Source: Alphaproteobacteria bacterium
GTDB lineage: Bacteria; Pseudomonadota; Alphaproteobacteria; Rhodospirillales; WMHbin7
Direction of reading: 5' to 3'
DNA: 64,000 nt
Assembly: GCA_015232335.1 (NCBI GenBank)
Contig: JADFZV010000011.1
Location: forward strand, 1 to 64,000
Numbering within the stretch: position 1 is the stretch's first letter; each line of letters starts with the position of its first letter. The translations under genes and the position numbers were made by a program. The notes under the pieces were generated by a model, which was given only the letters and a program-made list of their open reading frames with translations, had not been told where the DNA came from and did no database searches. Positions 51,678-59,171 of this stretch are shown one piece after another.

Positions 51678-53084
51678 TTGAATGACCTGGCTTTACATCC
51701 CGCCCTGGATTCTGGCGAACGGGCAGGACGGCCCCTGTTCGGCCTGTCGCTGTGCTCGGGTGCCGGAGGTCTCGATCTTGGACTTGCCATCGCCGAACCC
51801 GGATATCGCACTGTGGGTTATGTCGAACGGGACGCCTACGCCGCGGCCGCTCTCGTGGCGCGGATGGCGGATGCGGCCCTGGATCCGGCTGTTGTCTGGG
51901 ACGACCTTGCCAACTTCGACGGCAGAGCTTGGCGCGGCGCGGTGGATCTCGTCTGCGCGGGCTATCCGTGCCAACCATTTTCGATTGCTGGAAAGCGCCG
52001 GGGCGCTGACGATCCCCGCCATCTCTGGCCGCATGTCGCGCGCGTCATCGGCGAATGCCAGCCCCGATTTGTTTTCCTCGAAAACGTCGCCAATCATCTC
52101 AACCTCGGTTATCGGGAGGTCCGAGGCGAGCTGGAAAGCCTGGGTTACAAGATTGCGGAAGGACTCTTTACGGCTCAGGAAGTCGGCGCAAGCCACAAGC
52201 GCGAGCGCCTCTTCGTCGTCGGCGTGGCCAACGCCGAGGGCGAGTGCCAACGAGAACCGTCAGAGCAAACCGACGCCGTCGCAATCGGCCGGTCGGCACG
52301 GCATGAATCTTTCGACGGTCGCCTCCAACTGGCCGACGCCGAGAACGCGGGATTATCACACGGAGGGCTCTGGTGCCAACGAGAAGGCACGAAGCCCAAG
52401 TCTTGCCAAGGTCGCGGAACAGAACTGGCCGACGCCGCGGGCTTGTTCGGGCAAAAGGTCGAGCGGAGGCAACCGGACAGAGATGCTGCGCCTGTGGCCG
52501 ACGGCCAAGGCTTGCGATGGCAACAAGCCGAGTGCGGGCAAGCGCAAAACATCGGACCTGACGGAAAGCGCCCGAGCCTGGGCGACGCCTTCGGTGGCGG
52601 ATGCCACCGGCGGGAGGATGCGCCGGGGCGGCGACCGCTCGAACGAGCTTCTGCTCAAGGGTCAGGCTGCGCTTTGGGCGACACCTCAGGCGCACGATGC
52701 GCAATCTGCCGGGAATCCGGAACGTGTGGGACGGTTCGGGACAATGGCGGGCGGGCGGAATCTGAACGACGAGGCGGCCTTGTGGGCGACCCCTGCAGCC
52801 AGGGATTGGAAGAGCGGACAGGCGAGTGCGGCGACCCTGGCCCGCAACAGTCGCCCCTTGAACGAGCAGGCGGTGAATGCGTCTTCCCGCCCGGGCCCGG
52901 AGACGAAACCGGCTGGACGCGATATCTCGAACAACGGCCCGACGCTCAACCCGCGATTCGTCGAGGCTCTGATGGGCTGGCCTTCCGGGTGGACCGGCTT
53001 CGCCTCTGTGGTAACGGCGTGGTTCCCCTGGTTGCAGCTTATGCGTGGCGAACTCTCTCGGCTCGTCTCGGAATAATCATATGA
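51678..53084 (+). CDS. C5-cytosine DNA methyltransferase
   Basis: 468 residues. SAM motif I is GLSLCSGAGGLDLGLAIAE (around residue 22), catalytic GYPCQPFSIAGKRRG (residue 98), motif VI FLENVANHLNLGYREV, motif VIII-like SHKRERLFVVGVA and the C-terminal motif IX/X RVDRLRLCGNGVVPLVAAYA. The ~200-residue middle (target recognition region) is Gly/Arg/Asp-rich with recurring LADA/VADG words. The +1-shifted frame 51682-53076 is also open across the whole gene and has its own family-like C-terminus. The stop overlaps the next gene. Confidence 0.85.
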   Translation: MNDLALHPALDSGERAGRPLFGLSLCSGAGGLDLGLAIAEPGYRTVGYVERDAYAAAALVARMADAALDPAVVWDDLANFDGRAWRGAVDLVCAGYPCQPFSIAGKRRGADDPRHLWPHVARVIGECQPRFVFLENVANHLNLGYREVRGELESLGYKIAEGLFTAQEVGASHKRERLFVVGVANAEGECQREPSEQTDAVAIGRSARHESFDGRLQLADAENAGLSHGGLWCQREGTKPKSCQGRGTELADAAGLFGQKVERRQPDRDAAPVADGQGLRWQQAECGQAQNIGPDGKRPSLGDAFGGGCHRREDAPGRRPLERASAQGSGCALGDTSGARCAICRESGTCGTVRDNGGRAESERRGGLVGDPCSQGLEERTGECGDPGPQQSPLERAGGECVFPPGPGDETGWTRYLEQRPDAQPAIRRGSDGLAFRVDRLRLCGNGVVPLVAAYAWRTLSARLGIII

Positions 53085-53299
53085 GGCAAAGCAGGCGCAT
53101 GTCGCTTGTCGAATCCGTTGCCAACGTTGCGGTTGGCTACGGCATCGCGGTGACAACGCAGGTGATGGTCTTTCCGCTGTTCGGAATTCATGTCTGTCTT
53201 GCCGACAACCTTCGAATCGGGGCCGCATTTACCGTCATATCCATCTTTCGCAGCTACGCGCTGCGCCGCCTGTTCGAAGCTCTGCGGCTTCGATCATAA
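53081..53299 (+). CDS. DUF7220-like small membrane protein
   Basis: 72 residues from the ATG at 53081, overlapping the methyltransferase stop as ATGA. SLVESVANVAVGYGIAVTTQ and VFPLFGIHVCLADNLRIG are a membrane helix and loop, and ISIFRSYALRRLFEALR is the ending typical of this small phage family. Function unknown. A gatcat-aaa-atgatc hairpin spans its stop codon (53292-53306). Confidence 0.75.
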   Translation: MRQSRRMSLVESVANVAVGYGIAVTTQVMVFPLFGIHVCLADNLRIGAAFTVISIFRSYALRRLFEALRLRS

Positions 53300-53314
53300 A
53301 ATGATCCGATCACT

Positions 53315-53402
53315 CCAAACAAAGCACTCTTATGATCCGCTTATATCGTTGATGTGATTGGCATCAAGAGCGTAACTGGCGTCACCGCAACGGAGCACGC
53401 CA
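53315..53402 (+). promoter_or_regulatory. duplicated leader/promoter segment, copy A
   Basis: About 90 bp (ccaaacaaagca to the RBS cggag) recurring with ~85% identity at 54598-54687. Both copies end just before the ATG of a short rightward gene starting MT(I)E. The conserved core includes gatccgctta and gagcgtaactggcgtcaccg. It is probably a phage promoter plus leader. Confidence 0.65.
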
Positions 53403-53576
53403 ATGACCGAAATCGAACGCCTTAGCACAGCCAACGCCCTGATGCTGAAACTGCTGCGCTCCATTGATGCCGCCGCCACCGAGATCGAAGCGACCGACGG
53501 CCCCGCCGACGACCGCGCCATGTGGGCTGCTATTTACGATGTCCGGCAGCTGCTTAGTTCTGCAGGAGGTGATTAA
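53403..53576 (+). CDS. small hypothetical phage protein
   Basis: 57 residues, MTEIERLSTANALMLKLLRS followed by an acidic helix ending QLLSSAGGD. Too short for a family call. The duplicated leader with a cggag site just upstream, shared with the gene at 54688, supports translation. Its 3' end overlaps the leftward small gene ending at 53554. Confidence 0.6.
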   Translation: MTEIERLSTANALMLKLLRSIDAAATEIEATDGPADDRAMWAAIYDVRQLLSSAGGD

Positions 53577-53754
53577 GACGACAGAGAAGAACCGCCTGGA
53601 CGTCGTGGCGTCTGCTGTTGACTCGGATGGTGTCGGGAAAGGCTGGATGTACCCAGCGCTGCTCGCCCGTACGACGGACATCGAGAACCAAGCCGCCGTT
53701 TTCTTCCCATAGTCTACGCATCTTGCGAGGATTGGTGGTGTGCATACGAGACAT
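53554..53754 (-). CDS. HicA-like small protein (possible toxin)
   Basis: 66 residues: MSRMHTTNPRKMRRLWEENG, then a stretch with TGEQRWVHPAFPDTIRVN and a final helix VQAVLLCRLNHLLQN. Three short strands between two helices with a His-Pro would fit a HicA-like dsRBD fold, but the HicA glycine-rich signature is not clear. It follows the RHH-type gene by 3 bp on the minus strand. It could be the small half of a toxin-antitoxin-like pair. Confidence 0.5.
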   Translation of the reverse strand: MSRMHTTNPRKMRRLWEENGGLVLDVRRTGEQRWVHPAFPDTIRVNSRRHDVQAVLLCRLNHLLQN

Positions 53755-53757
53755 GAC

Positions 53758-54432
53758 TCACCCCACCTTCTTCGAAGGAAAAGCATCAAGCTCAAACACT
53801 CCAAGCGCTCGAGAGAATTCCTCCATCTCGCGCTGGGCCTGCTTGTTGGCTTTGGTTTTCGGCACTCTGGCGTCGTCTAACCAGCAGGCGTAGCCATCCA
53901 TCTTGGGCGACGGAAAGTCCAGCAGATACAAATTGGTCTCGTGAACTTCCTCCACAGCCATGTGTAGATACCACAAGGGATCGTCAAAGGTATCCACAAG
54001 CGTGGCCATTGGGCTGACCGGCTTCTGGATGTTGACATACGCTCTGCCGACCGAACCGTCCTCGGAGTGCGGCAGGTCAAAGTAGTCCAACAGTTTGTCG
54101 GAGGGCATCAGGAACGCGATTAGCCGATTGAAAAACGCATCTCGAACCATGTGGGATTCTGCGACCACCAACTTCAAGTCTTCCGCAACTGACTTCTCGA
54201 TGCCAATGTTTACCGTCGTCGTTCTAAGCCGGGCCAATTGGCCGGATATCCAGCGATTGGCTGTGCCGGAAAGCTTCTTGCCTTCCATGGCTTTTGCCAG
54301 GCGCGGGGCCTCGCGCTTAATGATGTTGTTTAGAAATGGATCCCGTTTTATCGGCAAGCTATTGACCCTCTCGTCAAAGCTTTTCCACCGCCTTGTATCG
54401 ACCTTGAAGGTCATTTTGGTCATCTCTTTCAT
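53758..54432 (-). CDS. protein with two ribbon-helix-helix-like repeats (cargo)
   Basis: 224 residues from the ATG at 54432, with ggaggcgagga directly upstream. Two segments look alike, each a strand followed by two helices: MTFKVDTRRWKSFDERVNSL (from residue ~7) and TTTVNIGIEKSVAEDLKLVV (from ~68), the pattern of RHH DNA-binding domains. The C-terminal ~100 residues (DPLWYLHMAVEEVHETNLYL and later) are unassigned. The frame continues far upstream but without coding character. It lies between the two copies of the duplicated leader, leftward against the phage genes. Confidence 0.55.
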   Translation of the reverse strand: MKEMTKMTFKVDTRRWKSFDERVNSLPIKRDPFLNNIIKREAPRLAKAMEGKKLSGTANRWISGQLARLRTTTVNIGIEKSVAEDLKLVVAESHMVRDAFFNRLIAFLMPSDKLLDYFDLPHSEDGSVGRAYVNIQKPVSPMATLVDTFDDPLWYLHMAVEEVHETNLYLLDFPSPKMDGYACWLDDARVPKTKANKQAQREMEEFSRALGVFELDAFPSKKVG

Positions 54433-54488
54433 TTCCTCGCCTCCTCTATCTGCTGCCTGATGCAAAATGTATGACAAAACAAGGATAG

Positions 54489-54514
54489 CGTAAAGGCCCG
54501 CCTTTACGGGTTTT
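54489..54514. terminator. short hairpin with T tail
   Basis: cgtaaagg-cccg-cctttacg (54489-54508) followed by ggtttt. It lies just upstream of the leftward RHH gene and before copy B of the leader. It could terminate rightward transcripts or be part of the leftward promoter region. Confidence 0.4.
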
Positions 54515-54597
54515 GCTACATAATACGACAAAATCAGTTCTGGCAAGTCAGGGCCAACAAGAGGCCCAGAGCCGTGTCGGGGAATTATAAAAGTGGC

Positions 54598-54687
54598 CCA
54601 AACAAAGCAATTCCATGATCCGCTTATGTCGTTGATGTCGTTTCCGACAAGAGCGTAACTGGCGTCACCGCAACGGAGAACGCCATC
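54598..54687 (+). promoter_or_regulatory. duplicated leader/promoter segment, copy B
   Basis: See 53315-53402. This copy precedes the gene at 54688 with the same cggag ribosome site. Confidence 0.65.
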
Positions 54688-55005
54688 ATGACCATCGAGA
54701 CGATCCTGCCGACTGAAAACCCCGACTGGGGCATGTGGGGCACCAGCATTAGAAGCGGCTACGATGCCGAAATGTGCTGGCAGGTTGCCAGCCGCTTCCT
54801 GGCCAAAACCTTCAAGCTGAAGCCGGAACAGGCGCAGGGTCTGCTCGATCACCGCTTCGGACGCCATCTGGCCGACGACCTCAGCTTCATTCAAGGCGGT
54901 CCAGTGAACGAGGAAGCGATCAAGGCACATCTGGCCGCCCGCCTCGCCCAACCCGCCTGGAAGAATTTGGTGCGGATCACTCTGAAGGAAATCAAGGCTG
55001 GTTGA
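54688..55005 (+). CDS. hypothetical phage protein
   Basis: 105 residues. MTIETILPTENPDWGMWGTS is followed by a helical domain (CWQVASRFLAKTFKLKPEQA, DDLSFIQGGPVNEEAIKAHL). This short protein recurs near DUF3489 genes in alphaproteobacterial elements (from memory). Function unknown. Confidence 0.65.
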   Translation: MTIETILPTENPDWGMWGTSIRSGYDAEMCWQVASRFLAKTFKLKPEQAQGLLDHRFGRHLADDLSFIQGGPVNEEAIKAHLAARLAQPAWKNLVRITLKEIKAG

Positions 55006-55020
55006 CGGCACGGCATCTCC

Positions 55021-55102
55021 ACCAACCCCGACCGGGTTCGCCCGGCGGCCCCCGGACTTGATCCGGGGGTCGGGGTGGTAGGGGCGCGGAATGGTCCGCG
55101 CC
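55021..55102. repeat. REP-like palindromes between small genes
   Basis: cccccgga-cttga-tccggggg (55049-55069) is a perfect hairpin, enclosed by an outer pair accaaccccgacc/ggtcggggtggt. A second hairpin ggcgcgga-atgg-tccgcgcc (55083-55102) follows just before the RBS of the next gene. The first matches a dispersed palindrome known from many alphaproteobacteria (from memory). Confidence 0.65.
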
Positions 55103-55122
55103 GTCATCCGAAGGAGATCAAC

Positions 55123-55596
55123 ATGAGCGTCAAATTGACCCCGACCCAGCAATCGCTTCTGACGGCAGCCGCCGAGCGCGAAGACCGCATTGTCACCCTG
55201 CCTGCCAACCTGAGGGGTGGCGCCGCCGTCAAGGTGGTGGACGGGCTGCTCAATGCCGGACTGGCCCGGCGCAAGGGCGATTATCTGGTGGCCACGAATG
55301 ACGGCCTCAGGGCCGTCGGAGTCGAGCCTCCCCGCAAGGCAAAAGCCGAACCCGCCGTAAAGAAAGCCGCTGCAGGCGGCCCCTCTCGCGAGAACAGCAA
55401 GCAGGCACAGCTGATCGAGATGTTGAAGCGTCCCGAGGGAGCAAGCATCGCCGAGATCACCGCCGCCTTTGGCTGGCAGGCCCACACCGCGAGGGGAGCT
55501 ATCTCCGGAGCATTGAAAAAGAAGCTCGGCCTGACCGTCGTCTCTGAGAAAGTTGATGGCCGGGGCCGAATCTACAAAATTCCGGCGGAAGGTTGA
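55123..55596 (+). CDS. DUF3489 family protein
   Basis: 157 residues from the ATG at 55123 with aaggag 8 bases upstream. The N-terminal winged-helix-like half is LTPTQQSLLTAAAEREDRIV. After a Lys/Ala-rich linker, the DUF3489 domain has SKQAQLIEMLKRPEGASIAE then FGWQAHTARGAISGALKKKL, an HTH fold. Probably DNA-binding; target unknown. Confidence 0.85.
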   Translation: MSVKLTPTQQSLLTAAAEREDRIVTLPANLRGGAAVKVVDGLLNAGLARRKGDYLVATNDGLRAVGVEPPRKAKAEPAVKKAAAGGPSRENSKQAQLIEMLKRPEGASIAEITAAFGWQAHTARGAISGALKKKLGLTVVSEKVDGRGRIYKIPAEG

Positions 55597-55599
55597 GCC

Positions 55600-55779
55600 A
55601 TGAGCCAGCGCGACAAAGTCATCAGCGAGATTGCCAGCAAGATTCTCGGTCTTGAGACTCTGGAATCACGCAAGCGCGATAGCCTTGATTTCCACGATCT
55701 TTCTGTCTGGTCGATCAAGGAGGCTCTGTCGGCAGCCTTCGAGGCGGGCCTGCAGATAGGCAAGGAAGCTAAACGATGA
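55600..55779 (+). CDS. DUF6900-like small protein
   Basis: 59 residues. ISEIASKILGLETLESRKRD, then SLDFHDLSVWSIKEALSAAF, match the short DUF6900 motif. Three bp after the DUF3489 stop and overlapping the next gene as ATGA. Function unknown. Confidence 0.7.
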   Translation: MSQRDKVISEIASKILGLETLESRKRDSLDFHDLSVWSIKEALSAAFEAGLQIGKEAKR

Positions 55780-55997
55780 GCTTCCAACTCCGTCTGCGGG
55801 TCCGGCCCTCAGCCGCCCTTCTGGAGCATCCCATGTGGTCAGAAACCGACTTCGCCTATCTGCGCGGACGGGGCTACACCAATACCCAGGTTCTGAAATT
55901 CTGGGACCGCGACCTGAAGTTCGGCGCCAAGCCGGTCCACTGGCATCCAAATGACAGCAAGTACCTCTCCGCCTTCAGCCGCGTCGTCCGAAGCTGA
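55776..55997 (+). CDS. hypothetical small phage protein
   Basis: 73 residues, MSFQLRLRVRPSAALLEHPM, with YLRGRGYTNTQVLKFWDRDL in the middle. ATGA coupling to the DUF6900-like gene supports it. No family known to me. A terminator follows. Confidence 0.6.
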   Translation: MSFQLRLRVRPSAALLEHPMWSETDFAYLRGRGYTNTQVLKFWDRDLKFGAKPVHWHPNDSKYLSAFSRVVRS

Positions 55998-56018
55998 GAC
56001 CAAACGCCATTGTCATGA

Positions 56019-56050
56019 AACCGCCGGGACCGCCACCCGGCGGTTTTTCT
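56019..56050 (+). terminator. rho-independent terminator
   Basis: ccgccggg pairs with cccggcgg (56021-56043) around a short loop, followed by tttttcttt. It separates the middle genes from the packaging operon. Confidence 0.8.
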
Positions 56051-56081
56051 TTGCGGCGCCATTCACAAGGTTTTTCGATCC

Positions 56082-56627
56082 ATGATGTCCGTCCGCGCCT
56101 ATGCGCGCCAGCGAGGTGTGAGCCACGTCGCCGTGCTGAAGGCCATCCAGTCAGGGCGCATTCCGCAGGAGCCGGACGGAACCATTGACCCCGCCAAGGC
56201 CAATGCATCATGGGAGGCGCAGAGCGATCCCGCGAAGCGCCCGGCCCCCTCGGCAAAGCAGGCTCCGAAACAGCCTGCGAATGCTCAATCGCCGCCGCCT
56301 TTACCGGCAGCGTCCGCCAATCAGCCGCCTCCGCCCGGCATGTCGTTCGCCCAGGCGCGCACCGCCCACGAGATTGCCAAGGCGCAGCGCGCCCGCATCC
56401 AGGTCCAGCGCCTCAAAAGCGAGATGGTGGAGCGGGCCAGCGCCATGAACCTCGTTTTCAAGCTGGCTCGACAAGAGCGCGACGCCTGGATCAATTGGCC
56501 CGCCCGCGTCGCCGCCCTGATGGCGGCCCAAATGGGCATCGAAGTTTCGGTTGTGCAGAAAATTCTGGAGACACAGGTTCGTGCCCACCTCGACGAGCTT
56601 AGCGAAATCCGCCCCGACTTCAGATAA
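56082..56627 (+). CDS. terminase small subunit-like protein
   Basis: 181 residues. The N-terminal HTH is RAYARQRGVSHVAVLKAIQS (residues ~4-24), like Nu1. A Pro/Ala/Gln linker (residues ~50-85) leads to a helical C-terminus (AQARTAHEIAKAQRARIQVQ). A second ATG at 56085 is equally possible. The position just before the GpA-type large subunit supports recognition of the packaging site. Confidence 0.8.
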   Translation: MMSVRAYARQRGVSHVAVLKAIQSGRIPQEPDGTIDPAKANASWEAQSDPAKRPAPSAKQAPKQPANAQSPPPLPAASANQPPPPGMSFAQARTAHEIAKAQRARIQVQRLKSEMVERASAMNLVFKLARQERDAWINWPARVAALMAAQMGIEVSVVQKILETQVRAHLDELSEIRPDFR

Positions 56628-56634
56628 AGGGGCG

Positions 56635-58596
56635 ATGGCGCTCGCCTTCGAGGGGGCGAAGCATATCCTCCATGCCTGGCAGGACGGCCTCAAGCCCGAT
56701 CCACTGCTGACCGTCTCGGAATGGGCCGACAAACACCGGATGCTGTCGTCGCGGGCCGCCGCTGAACCCGGGCGCTACCGCACGGCGCGCACACCTTATA
56801 TGCGAGACATCATGGACGCGCTCTCTACGGGGCATCCGGCCCAGCGCATCGTTTTTATGAAAGGGGTTCAAATCGGGGCATCAGAAGGTGGCTTTAACTT
56901 TATCGGCTTCGTCATCCATCAGGCCCCCGGCCCCATGCTGGCCGTCCAGCCGACGGTGGAACTGGCCAAACGCGCCTCGCGCCAGCGCATCGATCCCTTG
57001 ATCGATGAATGCCCGTCCTTGCGCGACCGGGTCCGCCCGTCCAGGGCCAAGGATTCGGGCAACACGGTGTTGTCCAAGGATTTTGCGGGCGGCATCCTGA
57101 TTCTGACCGGGGCCAACTCGGCGGTGGGCCTGCGCTCAATTCCGGCCCGCTATCTGTTTCTGGATGAGGTGGACGCCTATCCCCTGTCCGCTGACGACGA
57201 AGGCGATCCGGTGACGCTGGCCGAGGCCCGCTCACTCACCTTCGCGCATCGGCGCAAAATCTTTCTGGTCTCGACGCCGACCATCAAGGGCATCTCGCGC
57301 ATCGAGCGAGAATACGAGGCTTCCGACCAGAGGCGCTTCTTTCTGCCCTGTCCCCATTGCGGTGACTATCAGTGGCTGAAGTTCGAGCGCCTGCGCTGGG
57401 AGAAGGGACAGCCCGAATCCGTGCGCTATGTCTGCGAGGCCTGCGAGCAGGGCATTGCCGAACATCACAAGACCGCCATGCTGGAATCGGGCGACTGGCG
57501 GGCCACCGCCACATCCGCCGATCCCTTGACCATCGGTTTTCATCTGTCGGCGCTGTATTCGCCGGTGGGATGGCTCAGTTGGGAGCGCATCGCCCGGTCC
57601 TGGGAGGCGGCACAAGGCTCCGACGAAGCGATCAAGGCGTTCAAGAACACCATGCTGGGCGAAACCTGGACGGAAAGCGGCGAGGCGCCGGACTGGCAGC
57701 GCCTTTACGAGCGGCGCGAAAGCTGGCCCAACGGCACGGTCCCCTCGGGCGGCCTGTTCCTGACGGCGGGTGCTGACGTCCAGAAGGATCGCATCGAGAT
57801 CGACGTCTGGGCCTGGGGCCGCGGACTGGAAAGCTGGCTGGTCGATCATATCGTGATCGAGACAGGCCCTGAGAATGCCAAATCCTGGTCAGCGATGGAC
57901 GCCATCCTGGGAAGGTCCTGGCAACACGAAAACGGTGCTGGCATGACGCTGGCGCGGCTTGCCATCGACACCGGCTATGAGACGTCCGCCGTCTATAGCT
58001 GGGCGCGCAAGGCGGGCTTCGCTCAGGTCGCCCCCGTCAAGGGGCTGGCGGGTTTCAACCGCCCCAGCCCGGTCAACGGCCCCACCTATGTCGACGCCAC
58101 CGAGGGCGGCAAGAAGCTGCGCCGGGGGGCCAAGCTGTGGACGGTGGCGGTCTCCACCTTCAAGACGGAGACCTACCGCTTCCTTCGTCTTGAGCGGCCA
58201 ACCGACGAGGAACTGGCTTCCGGGGCTTGTTGGCCAGCCGGAACGGTACATCTGCCATCGTGGGCTGATTCCGAATGGACGAAGCAGCTGGTGGCCGAGC
58301 AGCTGGTGACGGTCAAAGGCAAGCGCGGCTTCTCCCGACTCGATTGGCAGAAGATGCGCGAGCGCAACGAGGCGCTCGACTGCCGGGTCTATGCCCGCGC
58401 GGCGGCCTGGATTCTGGGCGCCGACCGCTGGGCGGAAGGTAAATGGCGCGATCTGGAACGGCAGGTGGGCGTGGCGGAAAAGCCGTCGGAAGAAAGCAAT
58501 CAGCCGTCGGCGATCACCCATCAGCAGGCCGCCGGTCAAGTTCGCCGTCCAGTGCGGCGGGGTCGGCGTGTCTTTCAATCCAGTTATCTCAGCTGA
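56635..58596 (+). CDS. phage terminase large subunit, GpA family
   Basis: 653 residues from the ATG at 56635. The ATPase domain has RIVFMKGVQIGASEGG (Walker A region) and YLFLDEVDAYPLS (Walker B). Zinc-like CPHCGDY and CEACEQ segments follow. The nuclease domain contains TAGADVQKDRIEIDVWAWGR and the final catalytic segment with DCRVYARAAAWIL. This is the lambda-A type motor that cuts and packages concatemers. Stop codon 2 bp before the end of the convergent GIY-YIG gene. Confidence 0.93.
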   Translation: MALAFEGAKHILHAWQDGLKPDPLLTVSEWADKHRMLSSRAAAEPGRYRTARTPYMRDIMDALSTGHPAQRIVFMKGVQIGASEGGFNFIGFVIHQAPGPMLAVQPTVELAKRASRQRIDPLIDECPSLRDRVRPSRAKDSGNTVLSKDFAGGILILTGANSAVGLRSIPARYLFLDEVDAYPLSADDEGDPVTLAEARSLTFAHRRKIFLVSTPTIKGISRIEREYEASDQRRFFLPCPHCGDYQWLKFERLRWEKGQPESVRYVCEACEQGIAEHHKTAMLESGDWRATATSADPLTIGFHLSALYSPVGWLSWERIARSWEAAQGSDEAIKAFKNTMLGETWTESGEAPDWQRLYERRESWPNGTVPSGGLFLTAGADVQKDRIEIDVWAWGRGLESWLVDHIVIETGPENAKSWSAMDAILGRSWQHENGAGMTLARLAIDTGYETSAVYSWARKAGFAQVAPVKGLAGFNRPSPVNGPTYVDATEGGKKLRRGAKLWTVAVSTFKTETYRFLRLERPTDEELASGACWPAGTVHLPSWADSEWTKQLVAEQLVTVKGKRGFSRLDWQKMRERNEALDCRVYARAAAWILGADRWAEGKWRDLERQVGVAEKPSEESNQPSAITHQQAAGQVRRPVRRGRRVFQSSYLS

Positions 58597-58598
58597 CT

Positions 58599-58859
58599 TT
58601 ATACAACCAGGCCGGTGTCCTGGGCCAACCGCTTGCGAAAAGCCCGGTCGCGCTTCAGGTGCCATTCGCGGCTCATCGCTTCTTGGCGTGTCTCAAAGCA
58701 CTCAGCGTAAAGCAGGTTCCACTGGCGCCCTCGCGTTGACTTCGCACCGGTTCCGTCATTGTGCTGAGCCAAGCGCCGCTCAAGATCGAGGGTCCAACCG
58801 ACATAGGTTCTGGAACCATGTTTGTCATTACTGCCGAGAACATAGACGAAGCAGGACAC
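58599..58859 (-). CDS. GIY-YIG nuclease family protein (UPF0213-like)
   Basis: 86 residues. The motif pair appears as CFVYVLGSNDKHGSRTYVGW (GIY represented by VYV, YIG by YVG), followed by LERRLAQHNDGTGAKSTRGR and the Glu in ETRQEAMSREWHLK. This is the short single-domain type. It is transcribed against the late operon, between terminase and head-joining genes, a position typical of homing or mobile insertions. Confidence 0.85.
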   Translation of the reverse strand: MSCFVYVLGSNDKHGSRTYVGWTLDLERRLAQHNDGTGAKSTRGRQWNLLYAECFETRQEAMSREWHLKRDRAFRKRLAQDTGLVV

Positions 58860-58961
58860 AGATTTACTCCAGGCTTATGCGCCGCTCGTTACCGTAGCCG
58901 TGAAGGCGCCCGGTCTTCAACCGCACTTTAAAGACAGTGCCCACAATCCAGCGGAAATGCC

Positions 58962-59171
58962 ATGACCCTCGACGAACTCAAGGCCGAACGCGAGCGCGTG
59001 CTGGCAAGGCGCAATTCCCTGGTCAGCCGGGTTGGCGTCGGCGAGCGCAGCGTCCAGTACGATCTCAGCTTGGCCGACAAGGTGCTGGCCGATCTGGAGC
59101 GGCGTATCTCTTCGCTTGAGAAGCGCGGCCCCAGGCGTCGCATTCTGGTCTCGGCCAGCAAAGGCTTGTGA
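58962..59171 (+). CDS. phage head-tail joining protein, gpW-like
   Basis: 69 residues, MTLDELKAERERVLARRNSL then RSVQYDLSLADKVLADLERR. Size, position just before the portal gene and pattern fit gpW. Its stop overlaps the portal start. Confidence 0.75.
   Translation: MTLDELKAERERVLARRNSLVSRVGVGERSVQYDLSLADKVLADLERRISSLEKRGPRRRILVSASKGL

Noticed and set aside
50365..51978. Long antisense open frame opposite the ParB-methyltransferase gene
   Set aside because: The plus strand has DPPY and FGGSGT motifs and a ParB domain; the antisense frame has no recognisable domain.
54433..55485. Upstream extension of the RHH-like gene to 55485
   Set aside because: It would run antisense through two plausible rightward genes and the duplicated leader; the ATG at 54432 has a strong ggagg site.
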